Shown in pieces: positions 35,284 to 44,225 of a stretch of 64,000 nt of DNA. Position numbers and translations under genes: made by a program. Source of the DNA: Balneolales bacterium (GTDB lineage: Bacteria; Bacteroidota; Rhodothermia; Balneolales; Cyclonatronaceae). Positions within the stretch are counted from its first letter, which is position 1, and each line of letters starts with the position of its first letter. Where the stretch lies: the NCBI GenBank assembly GCA_020832405.1, contig JAFIET010000007.1:1-64000 (forward strand), read 5' to 3'. The notes under the pieces were generated by a model. The model was not told where the DNA came from. It saw only the letters and a list, made by a program, of their open reading frames with translations, and made no database searches.

Positions 35284-36681
35284 TTACACCATCGCGCTCA
35301 CATCATCTACAAGCTGCTGCGCACGGGCTCCGGTTGTGGCTTCGGAGTAAATCCGCAGCACAGGCTCGGTTCCGGAGGCGCGGACCAGCAGCCAGGTGCC
35401 GTCGGCCAGCCAGTGTTTGATACCGTCGATCTGCTCAACCTTCACTACTTTCTGACCGCTGATTTCCGTCAGTTTTTCCTGCTTGCACAGATCAATCATG
35501 CGGTTTTTTCGCTCTTCGGTGGTGTGCAGATCATTCCGGCGGCAGTGATGTTCGCCGAATTCATCAAAAAGCTCCTGCACCAAAGCGCTCAGCGACTTTC
35601 CGCGCCGGGCACACATCTCGGCAATCAGCAGCCCGATGTAGATGCCGTCCCGCTCAGCGAGATGTCCTTTCACAGCGATCCCGCCGGATTCCTCGCCGCA
35701 CACCAGCACATCGCCTTCCAGAATTTTTTCGGTGATGTATTTGAAGCCGATGGGTGTTGTGATGATCGGCAGTCCGTACTTTTCGGCCTGTTTGCGAAGC
35801 ATATCTGTGGTAGAAACTGTTTTAACCAGCTCGCCTTTCATGCCTTTCGTATCGGCCATGTACTTGGCAAGCAGCGATAAAATCTGATGGGAGTCCACGT
35901 AATTTCCCTGCTCGTCGAACATGGCTACGCGGTCGGCGTCACCGTCGTTGGCAATGCCGAGCATGCATCCCTCATTCACAATAACCTGAGGCAGCTCGGT
36001 GAGGTTTTTCTCGATGGGCTCAGGCGGCACGCCGTTGAAGCCGGGGTTCTGCTCGCAGTTGAGCTCAACGGCGATTTCGCCGAGCAGTTCGCCGATGAGG
36101 CCGGCACCGGAGCCGTACATGGCATCGTGGGCAATTTTGCCGCCATGTGCGCGGATCACATTCAGATCAATCCGCTCCCTGATAATGTCGAGGTAGCGCG
36201 TGTTCAGGTCGAGCAGCTCAATGCTGCCTGATTCCGTGAGGGCGCCGAAGCCGGGCAGGCCGCTGGTATCGTAGCTGTCGGGGATGCGCGCCTCAACTTC
36301 AGTAATTTGCGCCGATGAGGCGGAGCCCCCGAAAGGAGCCTTGATTTTGAAGCCATTATACTCGGGCGGGTTATGGCTTGCGGTGATTACGACCCCAACG
36401 GCATCAAACTGCTGCGCCCCCAGACTTACCGCGGGTGTCGGGCAGATGTTGTCGGAAAAGCGCACGTGCAGGCCTTCATGCGCCATGATGCGTGCCGCAA
36501 GTTTCGCAAAAGCCTCGCTCTGAAAACGGGCGTCGAAGCCTACAACAACGCCGTTCTGCGATATGCCGCTGTCTTTAATCCATCGTGCCGTTGCAGCCGC
36601 TACGCGGGCTACGTTTGAAAAAGTGTACTGATCAGCAATAACCGCACGCCAGCCGTCGGTACCGAATTTAATTGTGGACAT
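35284..36681 (-). CDS. Phosphoglucomutase/phosphomannomutase family protein
   Basis: The protein has 465 residues with the four-domain phosphohexomutase architecture. The start KFGTDGWRAVIADQYT is typical. The phosphoserine is Ser102 in VVITASHNPPEYNGFK, the Mg2+ loop is NDGDADR (about 241-247), the sugar-binding loop is CGEESGG, and the phosphate loop is VRASGTEPVLR. It interconverts hexose 1- and 6-phosphates for sugar-nucleotide or glycogen metabolism; glucose or mannose preference cannot be read reliably. It lies upstream of no other gene on its strand within this transcript. Confidence 0.92.
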   Translation of the reverse strand: MSTIKFGTDGWRAVIADQYTFSNVARVAAATARWIKDSGISQNGVVVGFDARFQSEAFAKLAARIMAHEGLHVRFSDNICPTPAVSLGAQQFDAVGVVITASHNPPEYNGFKIKAPFGGSASSAQITEVEARIPDSYDTSGLPGFGALTESGSIELLDLNTRYLDIIRERIDLNVIRAHGGKIAHDAMYGSGAGLIGELLGEIAVELNCEQNPGFNGVPPEPIEKNLTELPQVIVNEGCMLGIANDGDADRVAMFDEQGNYVDSHQILSLLAKYMADTKGMKGELVKTVSTTDMLRKQAEKYGLPIITTPIGFKYITEKILEGDVLVCGEESGGIAVKGHLAERDGIYIGLLIAEMCARRGKSLSALVQELFDEFGEHHCRRNDLHTTEERKNRMIDLCKQEKLTEISGQKVVKVEQIDGIKHWLADGTWLLVRASGTEPVLRIYSEATTGARAQQLVDDVSAMV

Positions 36682-36859
36682 AAAAGGGGGATTTAAGTGA
36701 GTAAAACCTTATTTGAACAGTCGCTTTGTTTGCGAAAAAGAAATCATACATAAGCCGTTGTTTTGTGCAAACCTGCAATGATGAAAGCTTTTTCCGTCCT
36801 GCATTATTTATAGTGTAAAAATAGGGGATGCCGGCCTAAACCTGAAAGCTTAATTATGC

Positions 36860-37999
36860 CTAAATCAGCTTTTGGTAGAGCGCGAGCAGCCGTTCTTTTT
36901 CGGCTGACCAGGTTAGGTCGGCAGACGCCCGCTTTAGTCCCTCTTTGAGCCCTGCGTCTTGGTTTGTCAGCTCCTGAAGCGCGCTGGCAATTTCCTCTGA
37001 CGCAAACTGCTCGGCTGAAATGATGCGGCCGACTCCGTACTGCTCAACGATTTGCCTGATTTCCGGTAGGCCGGTTGCAATCACGGGCAGGCCGTAGTGG
37101 ATGTACTCTGTGAGCTTGTTGGGCAGGGAGTAGTAATGGCTGAGGCCGAGCGGTTCGGTGAGCAGGAATCCCGCATGGCAAAAGCGGCTGATGCGCAGGA
37201 TGTAATCGCGGCTTACCATGCCCGTAAATCTCACCCGATCCGTTATGCCGAGCTCAGCGGCAAGCTGCTCCAAAGCTGCTTTTTGGGAGCCGTCCCCGCA
37301 AATTACGAATCCCCAGTCCGGCGTTTGGGCTATTGCTCTGAGCATGGCATCAACGCCGCGGCCGTGCTGAATCACGCCCTGATAGAGGGCAAGGTACGGC
37401 TGAGGGGGCAGGCTGAGGCTCATGCGGCTGTCATCAGAGCCGGAAGGTACCGGCAGCGGATCTGTGAAGTTGCGCACAACTACAGGCCTTTCTGCAAGCT
37501 TGTACCGCTGCTGCAGTACGCCGGCAATGCCCTCCGAAACCGTAATGACCGCATCGGCCTGCCGGATGTAGCGGTTTTCAATTAGTGCCCAAAGCTTGCG
37601 GGTGAGCGGGCGGTGCTGCAGGGAGTGTACTTCGGTGTGCAGCTCATGGCTGTCGTAAATCAGCCGGGCTTTTTGCTTTTTGGATGCCGGGGCACAGGCA
37701 AGCAGCCCGTCCAGATCATGGGCATGGATGAGGTCAGCCGGCCGGAGTTCACCGATTTTGGCACGGACCCGCTTCAAAAACTCCCAATAGCGTGCTTTGC
37801 CGGCTTTTTTTTGTAGGGGGATGAAATGCACCCGGGCCCCATCTGCTTCTTCGCATCTTGCAAGGCTTAGATCGGGCGATGCGGCAATGATTTCGAGCTC
37901 GTAGCCGGCCTGCGTGAGCGCGGCGGTTTCGCGACGGACCCGGTGATCGTGCAGGTAGTCGCTGTGTACCGCCATCAAAACCCGCCGGGTTTTACGCAT
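36860..37999 (-). CDS. Family 4 glycosyltransferase
   Basis: The protein has 379 residues and two Rossmann-like (GT-B) domains. The acceptor half begins RRVLMAVHSDYLHDHRVRRE. The donor half has AVITVSEGIA, PVVVRNFTDP, VICGDGSQ, VRFTGMVSRDYI and a KLTEYIHYGLPVIAT block with the conserved Glu, as in GT4 enzymes. It resembles enzymes of polysaccharide or glycan assembly; it does not match BshA. It is the last gene of the envelope operon and begins 11 bases after the PorV/PorQ-like gene. Confidence 0.88.
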   Translation of the reverse strand: MRKTRRVLMAVHSDYLHDHRVRRETAALTQAGYELEIIAASPDLSLARCEEADGARVHFIPLQKKAGKARYWEFLKRVRAKIGELRPADLIHAHDLDGLLACAPASKKQKARLIYDSHELHTEVHSLQHRPLTRKLWALIENRYIRQADAVITVSEGIAGVLQQRYKLAERPVVVRNFTDPLPVPSGSDDSRMSLSLPPQPYLALYQGVIQHGRGVDAMLRAIAQTPDWGFVICGDGSQKAALEQLAAELGITDRVRFTGMVSRDYILRISRFCHAGFLLTEPLGLSHYYSLPNKLTEYIHYGLPVIATGLPEIRQIVEQYGVGRIISAEQFASEEIASALQELTNQDAGLKEGLKRASADLTWSAEKERLLALYQKLI

Positions 38000-38010
38000 T
38001 CGTGCCGGGC

Positions 38011-38982
38011 TTACAGGTTGAAGTTGTAGTTCAGCCCGATTGAATGCACCATCCCAAATCCGGTTTCAAAGGGGATGAAGCCGTAGAAGAACTGAACCGG
38101 ATTTACCTGAACAGAAGCACCAAAGGACCAGTTGCGGGCGGTTTCGCCGGTTCGGTAGCCGGCCCGTACGCCAATCATGTCATAAAGCTCGGCCTGAAGA
38201 CCGAACGTAAGAAAGTTGCCGGATTCGATAGCGGTGTCTTCATTTCCGTTTACCCGGATGTTTTCTTCCTTTAGCGGCATCACAAAATCGGCGCTCATGT
38301 TAATCACAACAGGAATCTCGGCACCGGAAAAGGCAGAAATCTGAACAGCATTAACATCGAAGCCGGTACGCCAGCGCGTCGGTACCGTTGTGCGTTCGTT
38401 CAGCAGTTCGCCCATGCGTCCGGCATTGGTAATCGCAGAACCCACCCGGAGCCGCTGATCCAGAAATTCCCCGGTAATTCCTCCTGAAAAAGCGTAGCCT
38501 GAAGCATTCTGCTGAAAAAGCTGCTCGTAGAGGTAGCTCACAGAGGCGCCAACCGATAGAAAGGAAACGTTGCGCGCATAGGCCGCCGTAAGGGCGAGGT
38601 ACTGTACCGAGAAGCTTCCGGTTGAAGGCCCGGGGTTCTGACGCGCTTCGAAGTCATCAATCAATGATGACAAAACACCGAAACCGAACACATCGCGGTC
38701 GCGGCGTATGGCGGCTGAGGCCTGTGTATTCTGCGTGTCGGCTATCCAGAGGGAGTAGGAGAGGCCGAGGCTCGACTGATCGGAAAGCATGAGGTTCGCC
38801 GGATTGGTAAACACGCTGGCAGAACCCAGCGGCACGGCGGTATGCGCTTCAGAAATACTCAGGGAGTGCGCATTTGGCCCGATATTCAGGAAATCAAGTC
38901 CGGTCTGGGCCATGGAAACAGCGGGCGCAAGCAGCAGAAAGCTCAGCAGTATCCCTTTGAGGCAGCTTTGAAAGTTAGGCAT
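38011..38982 (-). CDS. PorV/PorQ-family outer-membrane protein
   Basis: The protein has 323 residues, a signal peptide of about 25 (cleaved near SMAQT) and a barrel-like body. FLNIGPNAHSLSISEAHTA followed by ASVFTNPANL resembles the start of PorV/PorQ proteins, which bind type IX secretion cargo or its attachment machinery at the outer membrane. It ends with an aromatic-rich strand (HSIGLNYNFNL). The gene is 12 bases after the second PorV-like gene. Its role in T9SS is inference from family and neighbours. Confidence 0.8.
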   Translation of the reverse strand: MPNFQSCLKGILLSFLLLAPAVSMAQTGLDFLNIGPNAHSLSISEAHTAVPLGSASVFTNPANLMLSDQSSLGLSYSLWIADTQNTQASAAIRRDRDVFGFGVLSSLIDDFEARQNPGPSTGSFSVQYLALTAAYARNVSFLSVGASVSYLYEQLFQQNASGYAFSGGITGEFLDQRLRVGSAITNAGRMGELLNERTTVPTRWRTGFDVNAVQISAFSGAEIPVVINMSADFVMPLKEENIRVNGNEDTAIESGNFLTFGLQAELYDMIGVRAGYRTGETARNWSFGASVQVNPVQFFYGFIPFETGFGMVHSIGLNYNFNL

Positions 38983-38994
38983 GGTTGTGAATGT

Positions 38995-40068
38995 TTAGCG
39001 GATGATTCGAAGGGCAAAAACGTGCATGTAGCTGATGCCCTCGGGTTCACGTACAAAGGTATAATCAATTGCTGAGTTGAAATTCCGAAGGGGAAGTTTC
39101 AGGCTGAAACCACCCATAAACCGCTGCGATTCAGCGAGGTAGCTGAGATCACCGGCATCCCAGCCTGCCCGCAGGTCGATGCGCTCATGAATACCGTATT
39201 GCGTTCCGAAGCGAATCATAGATGAGCCGGTCGTGATGTCAGTTAGGGTGCTTCGGATTACGGGCTGCCCCGGTGTAACATCAACCTGCCTTTCCTGAAT
39301 AAAGGAACTTTGTGAACGGGTTTCGAAATCAGCTGAAAAGAGGAGGTTGTATTCGGGCAATTCATAAGCCGCACCAAGCTTGAAGCGCACCGGGAAATTG
39401 TCTGATCTGTTGCTGAGCGAGCCGCCGTAAACAGCTGAAGTGTTCCAGGTATAGTTGGCAAACATATCCTGAACGGTGCCGCCAATGCTCAGGCGTTCGC
39501 TTGCACGATATAAAAAGCCGATATCAAGCCCGAAAGCGAGCGGGTTGTCAACGTCGTCGAAGTAGCTGGCGTAGTAAAGATTTGCGCTGAAACCGAGGCT
39601 CAGTTTTCGGCCCGGGTTGAGCCCGAAAGCGATGAAAGCTTTGAATTCATTGGTCGAAAAGCGGGAGGTCGGCACCCCTGAGACTGTTCGTCCGTCGAAA
39701 TCTGAAACACCGGCGTGTATCAGGCCTATGTTGATGCCGGCATTTGGCGGCAGCATAAAGGCCACGTTGAGCATATTCAGCTGCCTGTCGAGACTCATGG
39801 AAGAAGCCGAAAAATCAAACTCGGTGTCCGTTACGGTTGAAGCCAGCGCGGGATTGTAGTGTGCGAATACGCCCTGCTGATGTACGGCCGTCATGGCGTT
39901 GCCCATGCCCATACCGCGCGGACCAAAGCCCATCCGGCTGAAAGCACCTGCAAAACCACCGTTTTGAGCCATCAGGTCGGCTGAGAAGAAGAGGCTCATC
40001 AGGCAGAGCAGCAGCGCGGAGCGGAGGGGTAATGTGAATGCCCGGGTTTGTTCAGGAAAGTTCATCAT
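38995..40068 (-). CDS. Second PorV/PorQ-like outer-membrane protein
   Basis: The protein has 357 residues, with a signal peptide ending near LMAQN (about residue 35). The mature start GPRGMGMGNAMTAVHQQGVF followed by AHYNPALAS matches the glycine-rich, YNPA motif region of this family. The body alternates like a beta-barrel and the C-terminus has strand-like MHVFALRIIR. It is adjacent to the Asp-box protein gene (one base apart), so these proteins may be made together. Confidence 0.78.
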   Translation of the reverse strand: MMNFPEQTRAFTLPLRSALLLCLMSLFFSADLMAQNGGFAGAFSRMGFGPRGMGMGNAMTAVHQQGVFAHYNPALASTVTDTEFDFSASSMSLDRQLNMLNVAFMLPPNAGINIGLIHAGVSDFDGRTVSGVPTSRFSTNEFKAFIAFGLNPGRKLSLGFSANLYYASYFDDVDNPLAFGLDIGFLYRASERLSIGGTVQDMFANYTWNTSAVYGGSLSNRSDNFPVRFKLGAAYELPEYNLLFSADFETRSQSSFIQERQVDVTPGQPVIRSTLTDITTGSSMIRFGTQYGIHERIDLRAGWDAGDLSYLAESQRFMGGFSLKLPLRNFNSAIDYTFVREPEGISYMHVFALRIIR

Positions 40069-40069
40069 A

Positions 40070-41608
40070 TTAATCCAGTACCAAAATTTTGCCGGTTATA
40101 TCCGAGCCGCCGGCTGAGATGATATAAAAAACCGGGCCGTTTGCAACAATGCGGCCCCCGCCGTCGGTACCGTCCCAAACCGCTTCGTAGGTTTCACCCC
40201 GGGTTACGGGCACGCCGGCATCGAGTTCGCGTATGAGGTTCATGCCAAAATCGTACAGGCGGATGCTCGCGTTGCCGCTGTGCGGGGCTTCGAACTTGAT
40301 GCGGACGAGCTCATGAACCCGGCGCGAAAACGGATTCGGGTAGGCGTAGCTGCGTACATCGCGTGCATCGGGTACAAACTGATTGCCGCCCTGAAGCGGA
40401 AAATTCACACGGGTGAGCTGCCAGGTTTCGCCGCCGTCGTCGGTTGAGGCAAGGCCGTCGGTAGTGCCGACCCATACGCGGTCTGTTGTTTTTGCAAGGC
40501 TCAGGTAGTTGGCGCTCGCCTTGATAAATCCGTTAGGGGTGCTGATCTGCCGGATCTGATTCCAGCTTTGGCCGTTATCGGGGCTGATGAACAGGCCGTT
40601 AGTGCCGGCCGCGTAAATCCGCTCTCCCTCAAAGGTAAGGTCATAAATTTGCTCACCGACCAGGTGCTGCTGAAAACTCTCTCCCATATCGTAAGTTACC
40701 ACAACGCCCTGCTGATCGGTGCCGCTGTCGGCAATCCAGTTGGTCATCCAGACGCCGCCGTCGAAATTGTTTTCTCTGATGCGGATGATCCAGTTCCCCA
40801 GGAGCCCGTCGCTAAGGCCCGTACGCCGTTTTTTGTTCCAGCGCACCTGGTTTGCAGGAGCAGTGAGGGCGTTGTCGGAAATATTCAGCCCTCCGGCGGT
40901 ACCTGCCCAGACATTCCCGTCGCGGTCAATCATCACCGAAAAGCCGAGGAAGTTGTTGTCGAGGCGCGGGTCGAAAACGAAGTTGTAGGTGTTTTCCGGG
41001 GTGAGGATGCTTGCGTCGCGCGGTGGCAGAAGCAGCCTTTCCCAGGTTTCACCAAAATCCATACTCCGGCGGATGCCGGAAGCCCAGCCTGCAAAAAATA
41101 CGGTTTCACTGCGAAAGTCAACATTGTAGGGCGGCGACTGCTGCGGCACAATTACGGGAACGGACTGAATTTGCTGATTGCCGTAGGTGATGAAAGTCTG
41201 GTCTGGATTATCGAGGGGAGGGGGGATGTAGTCCCAGTTCAGGCCGCCATCGGTTGAGACATGAAACCCCAGGCTTGTCTGTACGCTTGAGCCGCCGCTC
41301 ACAAAATTGAATCCCAGCCCGGCAAAAACGGTATCGGGCGCAAGGGCGATGGAAAAAAGGCGTCCCGGCCCGGCAGCTATCGAATCGGCCCGTTCCGGGA
41401 AGGTAAAATCAAGACTGTTGCGCACATTCAGCATCATCAGCGGCCCGACCCAGAGCGAATCGCCGAGCGCGCCCATGTTAGAGACGCTGTTTTGGCTGAT
41501 GGAATTGAAGGTTTCCGGCGGGGTAGGACCCGTTATCTGCGCCAGGGCCGGCGCAGGAAGCATCCATCCTGAAAAAACAAAAAATAAAGCGGTGAGGCGG
41601 ATCAGCAT
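40070..41608 (-). CDS. Asp-box beta-propeller protein with T9SS-like C-terminal domain
   Basis: The protein has 512 residues and a signal peptide of about 24 (cleaved after ALAQ). Four Asp-box repeats are visible, all of the S-x-D-x-G-x-x-W kind: STDGGLNW, SMDFGETW, SPDNGQSW and STDDGGETW. This indicates a sortilin/BNR-like propeller. The C-terminal ~85 residues begin AYPNPFSRRVHELVRIKF and end with VWDGTDGGGRIVANGPVFY and GKILVLD, the layout of T9SS type A/FlgD-like sorting domains. It is probably secreted to the surface. It overlaps the lipoprotein gene by one base (TAATG). Confidence 0.82.
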   Translation of the reverse strand: MLIRLTALFFVFSGWMLPAPALAQITGPTPPETFNSISQNSVSNMGALGDSLWVGPLMMLNVRNSLDFTFPERADSIAAGPGRLFSIALAPDTVFAGLGFNFVSGGSSVQTSLGFHVSTDGGLNWDYIPPPLDNPDQTFITYGNQQIQSVPVIVPQQSPPYNVDFRSETVFFAGWASGIRRSMDFGETWERLLLPPRDASILTPENTYNFVFDPRLDNNFLGFSVMIDRDGNVWAGTAGGLNISDNALTAPANQVRWNKKRRTGLSDGLLGNWIIRIRENNFDGGVWMTNWIADSGTDQQGVVVTYDMGESFQQHLVGEQIYDLTFEGERIYAAGTNGLFISPDNGQSWNQIRQISTPNGFIKASANYLSLAKTTDRVWVGTTDGLASTDDGGETWQLTRVNFPLQGGNQFVPDARDVRSYAYPNPFSRRVHELVRIKFEAPHSGNASIRLYDFGMNLIRELDAGVPVTRGETYEAVWDGTDGGGRIVANGPVFYIISAGGSDITGKILVLD

Positions 41609-42450
41609 TACTGAATGGTAAGGGTTGATGAAATGGTGTCGCTTGAAAGACCCTGCCGGTCAAGGGCATAGGCTCTAACGTCGTAGGTTTCCGGCTGATT
41701 ATTAGGACCAATTGAAAAGGCTCGTGTGAAGATGCCATCGCCTGCTTCCTCATCGCCGGAATTCTGCTCATCGCCGTCGTCGAGCATGGTGAAGGGTTCA
41801 CCGCCAAGCATATTTCCTGCGGAATCAAATAGTTCGAGCAGTACAGCAGCTATGTTCTCCTGACCCTCAGGGTGTACAACCCTTGCCAGGAATCTGAAAG
41901 AAGTTGTGCCTTCAGTCGGGATGAGAACAACACTCGGGTGAGCCAGAGACTGAATTTCCGGCGGTTGTGTGGTAAAGCCGGTCTGAATCAAACTTCTCTG
42001 CAGGGTATTTGAAAGCACGCCGCCTTCAATTTGGTCGAATACATAAACCGTAAATAAAGCACTGTTGTTGGTAGCCGTACTGAAGCTGAAGCTTGCTGTG
42101 AGGTTACCGCCCGAATCCTGAGTAAGGCTTCCCTGCCTGAATACTTCTGAAAATCCCTGCCGGCGAACGCTGAACGAAGGATTTTGAACGGACGCACCAG
42201 CACGCAGCTGTGCACTGATTACTACGGTAACGGTTGTGTCCCTTATACCGGCTTCCGGGTCGAAGGTAAGCTCACCCGGCGTAAGGGTGAGGGTGGCGAA
42301 AGGTTGCGGACTGACCTGGTATGGTGCAGTGCCCGGCGGGGAGTCACAGCCAATAATCGCAACAGCTAAAAAAAGAAAAGCTGTAATGCTGGCAATGAGC
42401 ACTCGAAACAAATTTATTGATGATGTTTTCAAACCTGCAATTTCGGGCAT
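41608..42450 (-). CDS. Putative lipoprotein of the envelope operon
   Basis: From the ATG at 42450 the protein has 280 residues; a GTG at 42462 would add four. A hydrophobic segment ends in the lipobox-like AIIGCDS with Cys35, so it is likely a lipoprotein. The mature part is rich in Thr, Ser and Val and has Ig-like features (TVTVVISAQLRAG, RFLARVVHPEGQENIA and DDGDEQNSGDEEAGDGIF). I do not recognise a named family. It is the first gene of a five-gene minus-strand operon leading to the propeller, two PorV/PorQ-like proteins and GT4. Confidence 0.72.
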   Translation of the reverse strand: MPEIAGLKTSSINLFRVLIASITAFLFLAVAIIGCDSPPGTAPYQVSPQPFATLTLTPGELTFDPEAGIRDTTVTVVISAQLRAGASVQNPSFSVRRQGFSEVFRQGSLTQDSGGNLTASFSFSTATNNSALFTVYVFDQIEGGVLSNTLQRSLIQTGFTTQPPEIQSLAHPSVVLIPTEGTTSFRFLARVVHPEGQENIAAVLLELFDSAGNMLGGEPFTMLDDGDEQNSGDEEAGDGIFTRAFSIGPNNQPETYDVRAYALDRQGLSSDTISSTLTIQ

Positions 42451-42629
42451 AAAAAAAGACACGGGTTAAGTGAGACGAGAAACTAAATTATCGAAATTAC
42501 CGGAATGATTCTCGTTTCAATTTAAATCCAAGCCGGCAAACTAAGCTTAATTAACTGAGTATTGCACAACTGCAAGACACATTTAAAACTGTATGTCTGT
42601 CTAAAGGTTCCGTTTGGGAAGCAACAGTC

Positions 42630-42668
42630 AAAAAAAAAGCCCGGTTTGCGCTAACGAACCGGGCTTTG
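42630..42668 (-). terminator. Terminator behind the TPR-protein gene
   Basis: The minus-strand stem AAGCCCGGTT/AACCGGGCTT is followed by about eight T (complement of 42631-42638). It separates the TPR gene from the envelope operon. Confidence 0.9.
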
Positions 42669-42687
42669 AATGGAGATTTTTTAATAT

Positions 42688-42724
42688 GAGGTCATCTCCG
42701 TTGGTTAGACGGAGATGGAACCTC
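42688..42724 (-). other. Second hairpin between the TPR gene and its terminator
   Basis: CATCTCCG (42693-42700) pairs with CGGAGATG (42710-42717), and GAGG outside pairs with CCTC. It has no U-tract, so it is not a terminator. It may stabilise or process the 3' end of the transcript. Confidence 0.5.
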
Positions 42725-42742
42725 AAAGGTTACAAATAAAAA

Positions 42743-43429
42743 TCAGTTTCTTGCAGAAAGCATGCCTTCGAGGCGCTGTGCATTAGGAGCCTGTTGCGAA
42801 TTCGGGTAATCCGATTTGATGCGGCGTGCAAGTGTTGCAGCCCTGTTGTAGTTACCTGCTGCATAAGCTGCTTCTGCGGCATTGAGCAGGTTGAAGGGCG
42901 TAGTTGCTGAGTTAAGGTCCCAGTTGGCTGCGCGTTCAAACATGGAAGAAGCGTCGCTGTACTGCCCAAGCTGCATCAGAATCATACCGTGAAGACTTTT
43001 GGGAGCTACACCCATCACGCCGGAGGGGATATCAAAACGGCGGATGTTTTGGAGAGCAGAATCGTAATCACCAATTTCAGCAAAACTTACTGCAGCGTAG
43101 TAAAATGCGAGATTGCCGGCAGTTGTACGCGGAAAACGGCTGATAATTTCAACCAATCCCGGCTCAAACGCATCTTCATCTCCGAAAAGTGCATTTTCAA
43201 AATTGCCGCTCAGAAACTGCTCTTCTGCATAAGTCATGGCTTCACGGGCATTGTTTTCCGCTGCAGATGAGCTCGAAACATACCAAAGAATGCCTGCTAT
43301 GAGTACAGTTACGGCAACAACAGCACCAATGATTGAAGTCTTGTTATCTTTGTAGAAGGAGAGCGCTCTCACATAACCTGTTACCAGCGCATCAGCTTCG
43401 AGTTCATCTTTTGAGAGTCTTTGAGCCAT
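42743..43429 (-). CDS. TPR-repeat membrane-anchored protein
   Basis: The protein has 228 residues. A cytoplasmic start of ~32 residues is followed by one transmembrane helix (about 33-51: SIIGAVVAVTVLIAGILWYV), so the rest should face the periplasm. TPR-like helix pairs cover about 55-225: AGNLAFYYAAVSFAEIGDYD, LHGMILMQLGQYSDASSMFE and NAAEAAYAAGNYNRAATLAR. The layout resembles YfgM-type scaffold proteins. It follows lolD in the same direction, 59 bases on. Confidence 0.82.
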   Translation of the reverse strand: MAQRLSKDELEADALVTGYVRALSFYKDNKTSIIGAVVAVTVLIAGILWYVSSSSAAENNAREAMTYAEEQFLSGNFENALFGDEDAFEPGLVEIISRFPRTTAGNLAFYYAAVSFAEIGDYDSALQNIRRFDIPSGVMGVAPKSLHGMILMQLGQYSDASSMFERAANWDLNSATTPFNLLNAAEAAYAAGNYNRAATLARRIKSDYPNSQQAPNAQRLEGMLSARN

Positions 43430-43488
43430 TTTTTTGTTTGAAAATTATAGTTGTTTACAGAAAGGCTAAAATAAAGCGTATTAAATGA

Positions 43489-44208
43489 TTAGACAAGCCC
43501 CAAATTAGCTGTATCGGAAACAATCAAACCATTTTCTATTCTGAAAGTCCGGTCGCAGCTTGCAGCTATGGATTTGTCGTGCGTTACCATGATAATAGTA
43601 AGGCTTAGTTCATTTCGCAGCTCAAAAAGCTGCTTTAAAAGGCTTTTGGTATTGGCCTCATCGAGATTGCCTGTTGGTTCATCTGCAAGCAGAAGATCCG
43701 GCTTGTTCATCAGGGCTCTCGCAACGGCTACCCGTTGCTGTTCACCGCCTGAAAGTTCAGAGGGCCTGTGATGGTATCTTTTTGAAAGCCCAAACTTATC
43801 CAGCAATTCTTTTGCCCGCAGTTCACGTTCATTTGGAAACTGACCACCGATAAGGGCTGGCATCAGCACATTTTCCAGAGCAGAAAATTCGGGCAGCAGG
43901 TGGTGAAACTGAAATACGAAGCCCATGTTCTTATTTCTGAAGGCAGCAAGCTCTGCAGCATTGAGCTTGTTGAGGTTTGTGCCACGAAAAAAAACTTCAC
44001 CCGAACCCGGCCGGTCGAGGCCGCCAAGAATGTGAAGCAGCGTACTTTTGCCCGATCCGCTTGCCCCTACTATTGCAACAACCTCGTTTTCCGCTATAGC
44101 GATGTCTATGCCTCTTAAAACATGAAGTCTTTCTGCAGATTCTTTTTCTGCATAAGATTTCTCAAGGTCGCGTGCATGAAGTATTGGTTCCATTGGCCGG
44201 GAATCCAT
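43489..44208 (-). CDS. lolD: LolD-like ABC transporter ATPase
   Basis: The protein has 239 residues with all ABC motifs: Walker A GASGSGKST, signature LSGGEQQRVAVARAL, Walker B LLLADEPTGNLD and a VTHDKSIA His switch. The sequence before Walker A (HVLRGIDIAIAENEVVAIVG) and the FQFHHLLPEFSALENVLMP Q-loop match the LolD group, which releases lipoproteins from the inner membrane with LolCE. The membrane partners are not in this window, so assignment to LolD rather than a related MacB-type ATPase is likely but not certain. An ATG at 44193 is an alternative start. Confidence 0.85.
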   Translation of the reverse strand: MDSRPMEPILHARDLEKSYAEKESAERLHVLRGIDIAIAENEVVAIVGASGSGKSTLLHILGGLDRPGSGEVFFRGTNLNKLNAAELAAFRNKNMGFVFQFHHLLPEFSALENVLMPALIGGQFPNERELRAKELLDKFGLSKRYHHRPSELSGGEQQRVAVARALMNKPDLLLADEPTGNLDEANTKSLLKQLFELRNELSLTIIMVTHDKSIAASCDRTFRIENGLIVSDTANLGLV

Positions 44209-44225
44209 GGTTTTGGAAAAAAAAA

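Noticed and set aside
36860-37999. GT4 as BshA, the bacillithiol glycosyltransferase
   Set aside because: bshC is in the window, but this GT4 lacks the BshA start motif and sits in an envelope operon.
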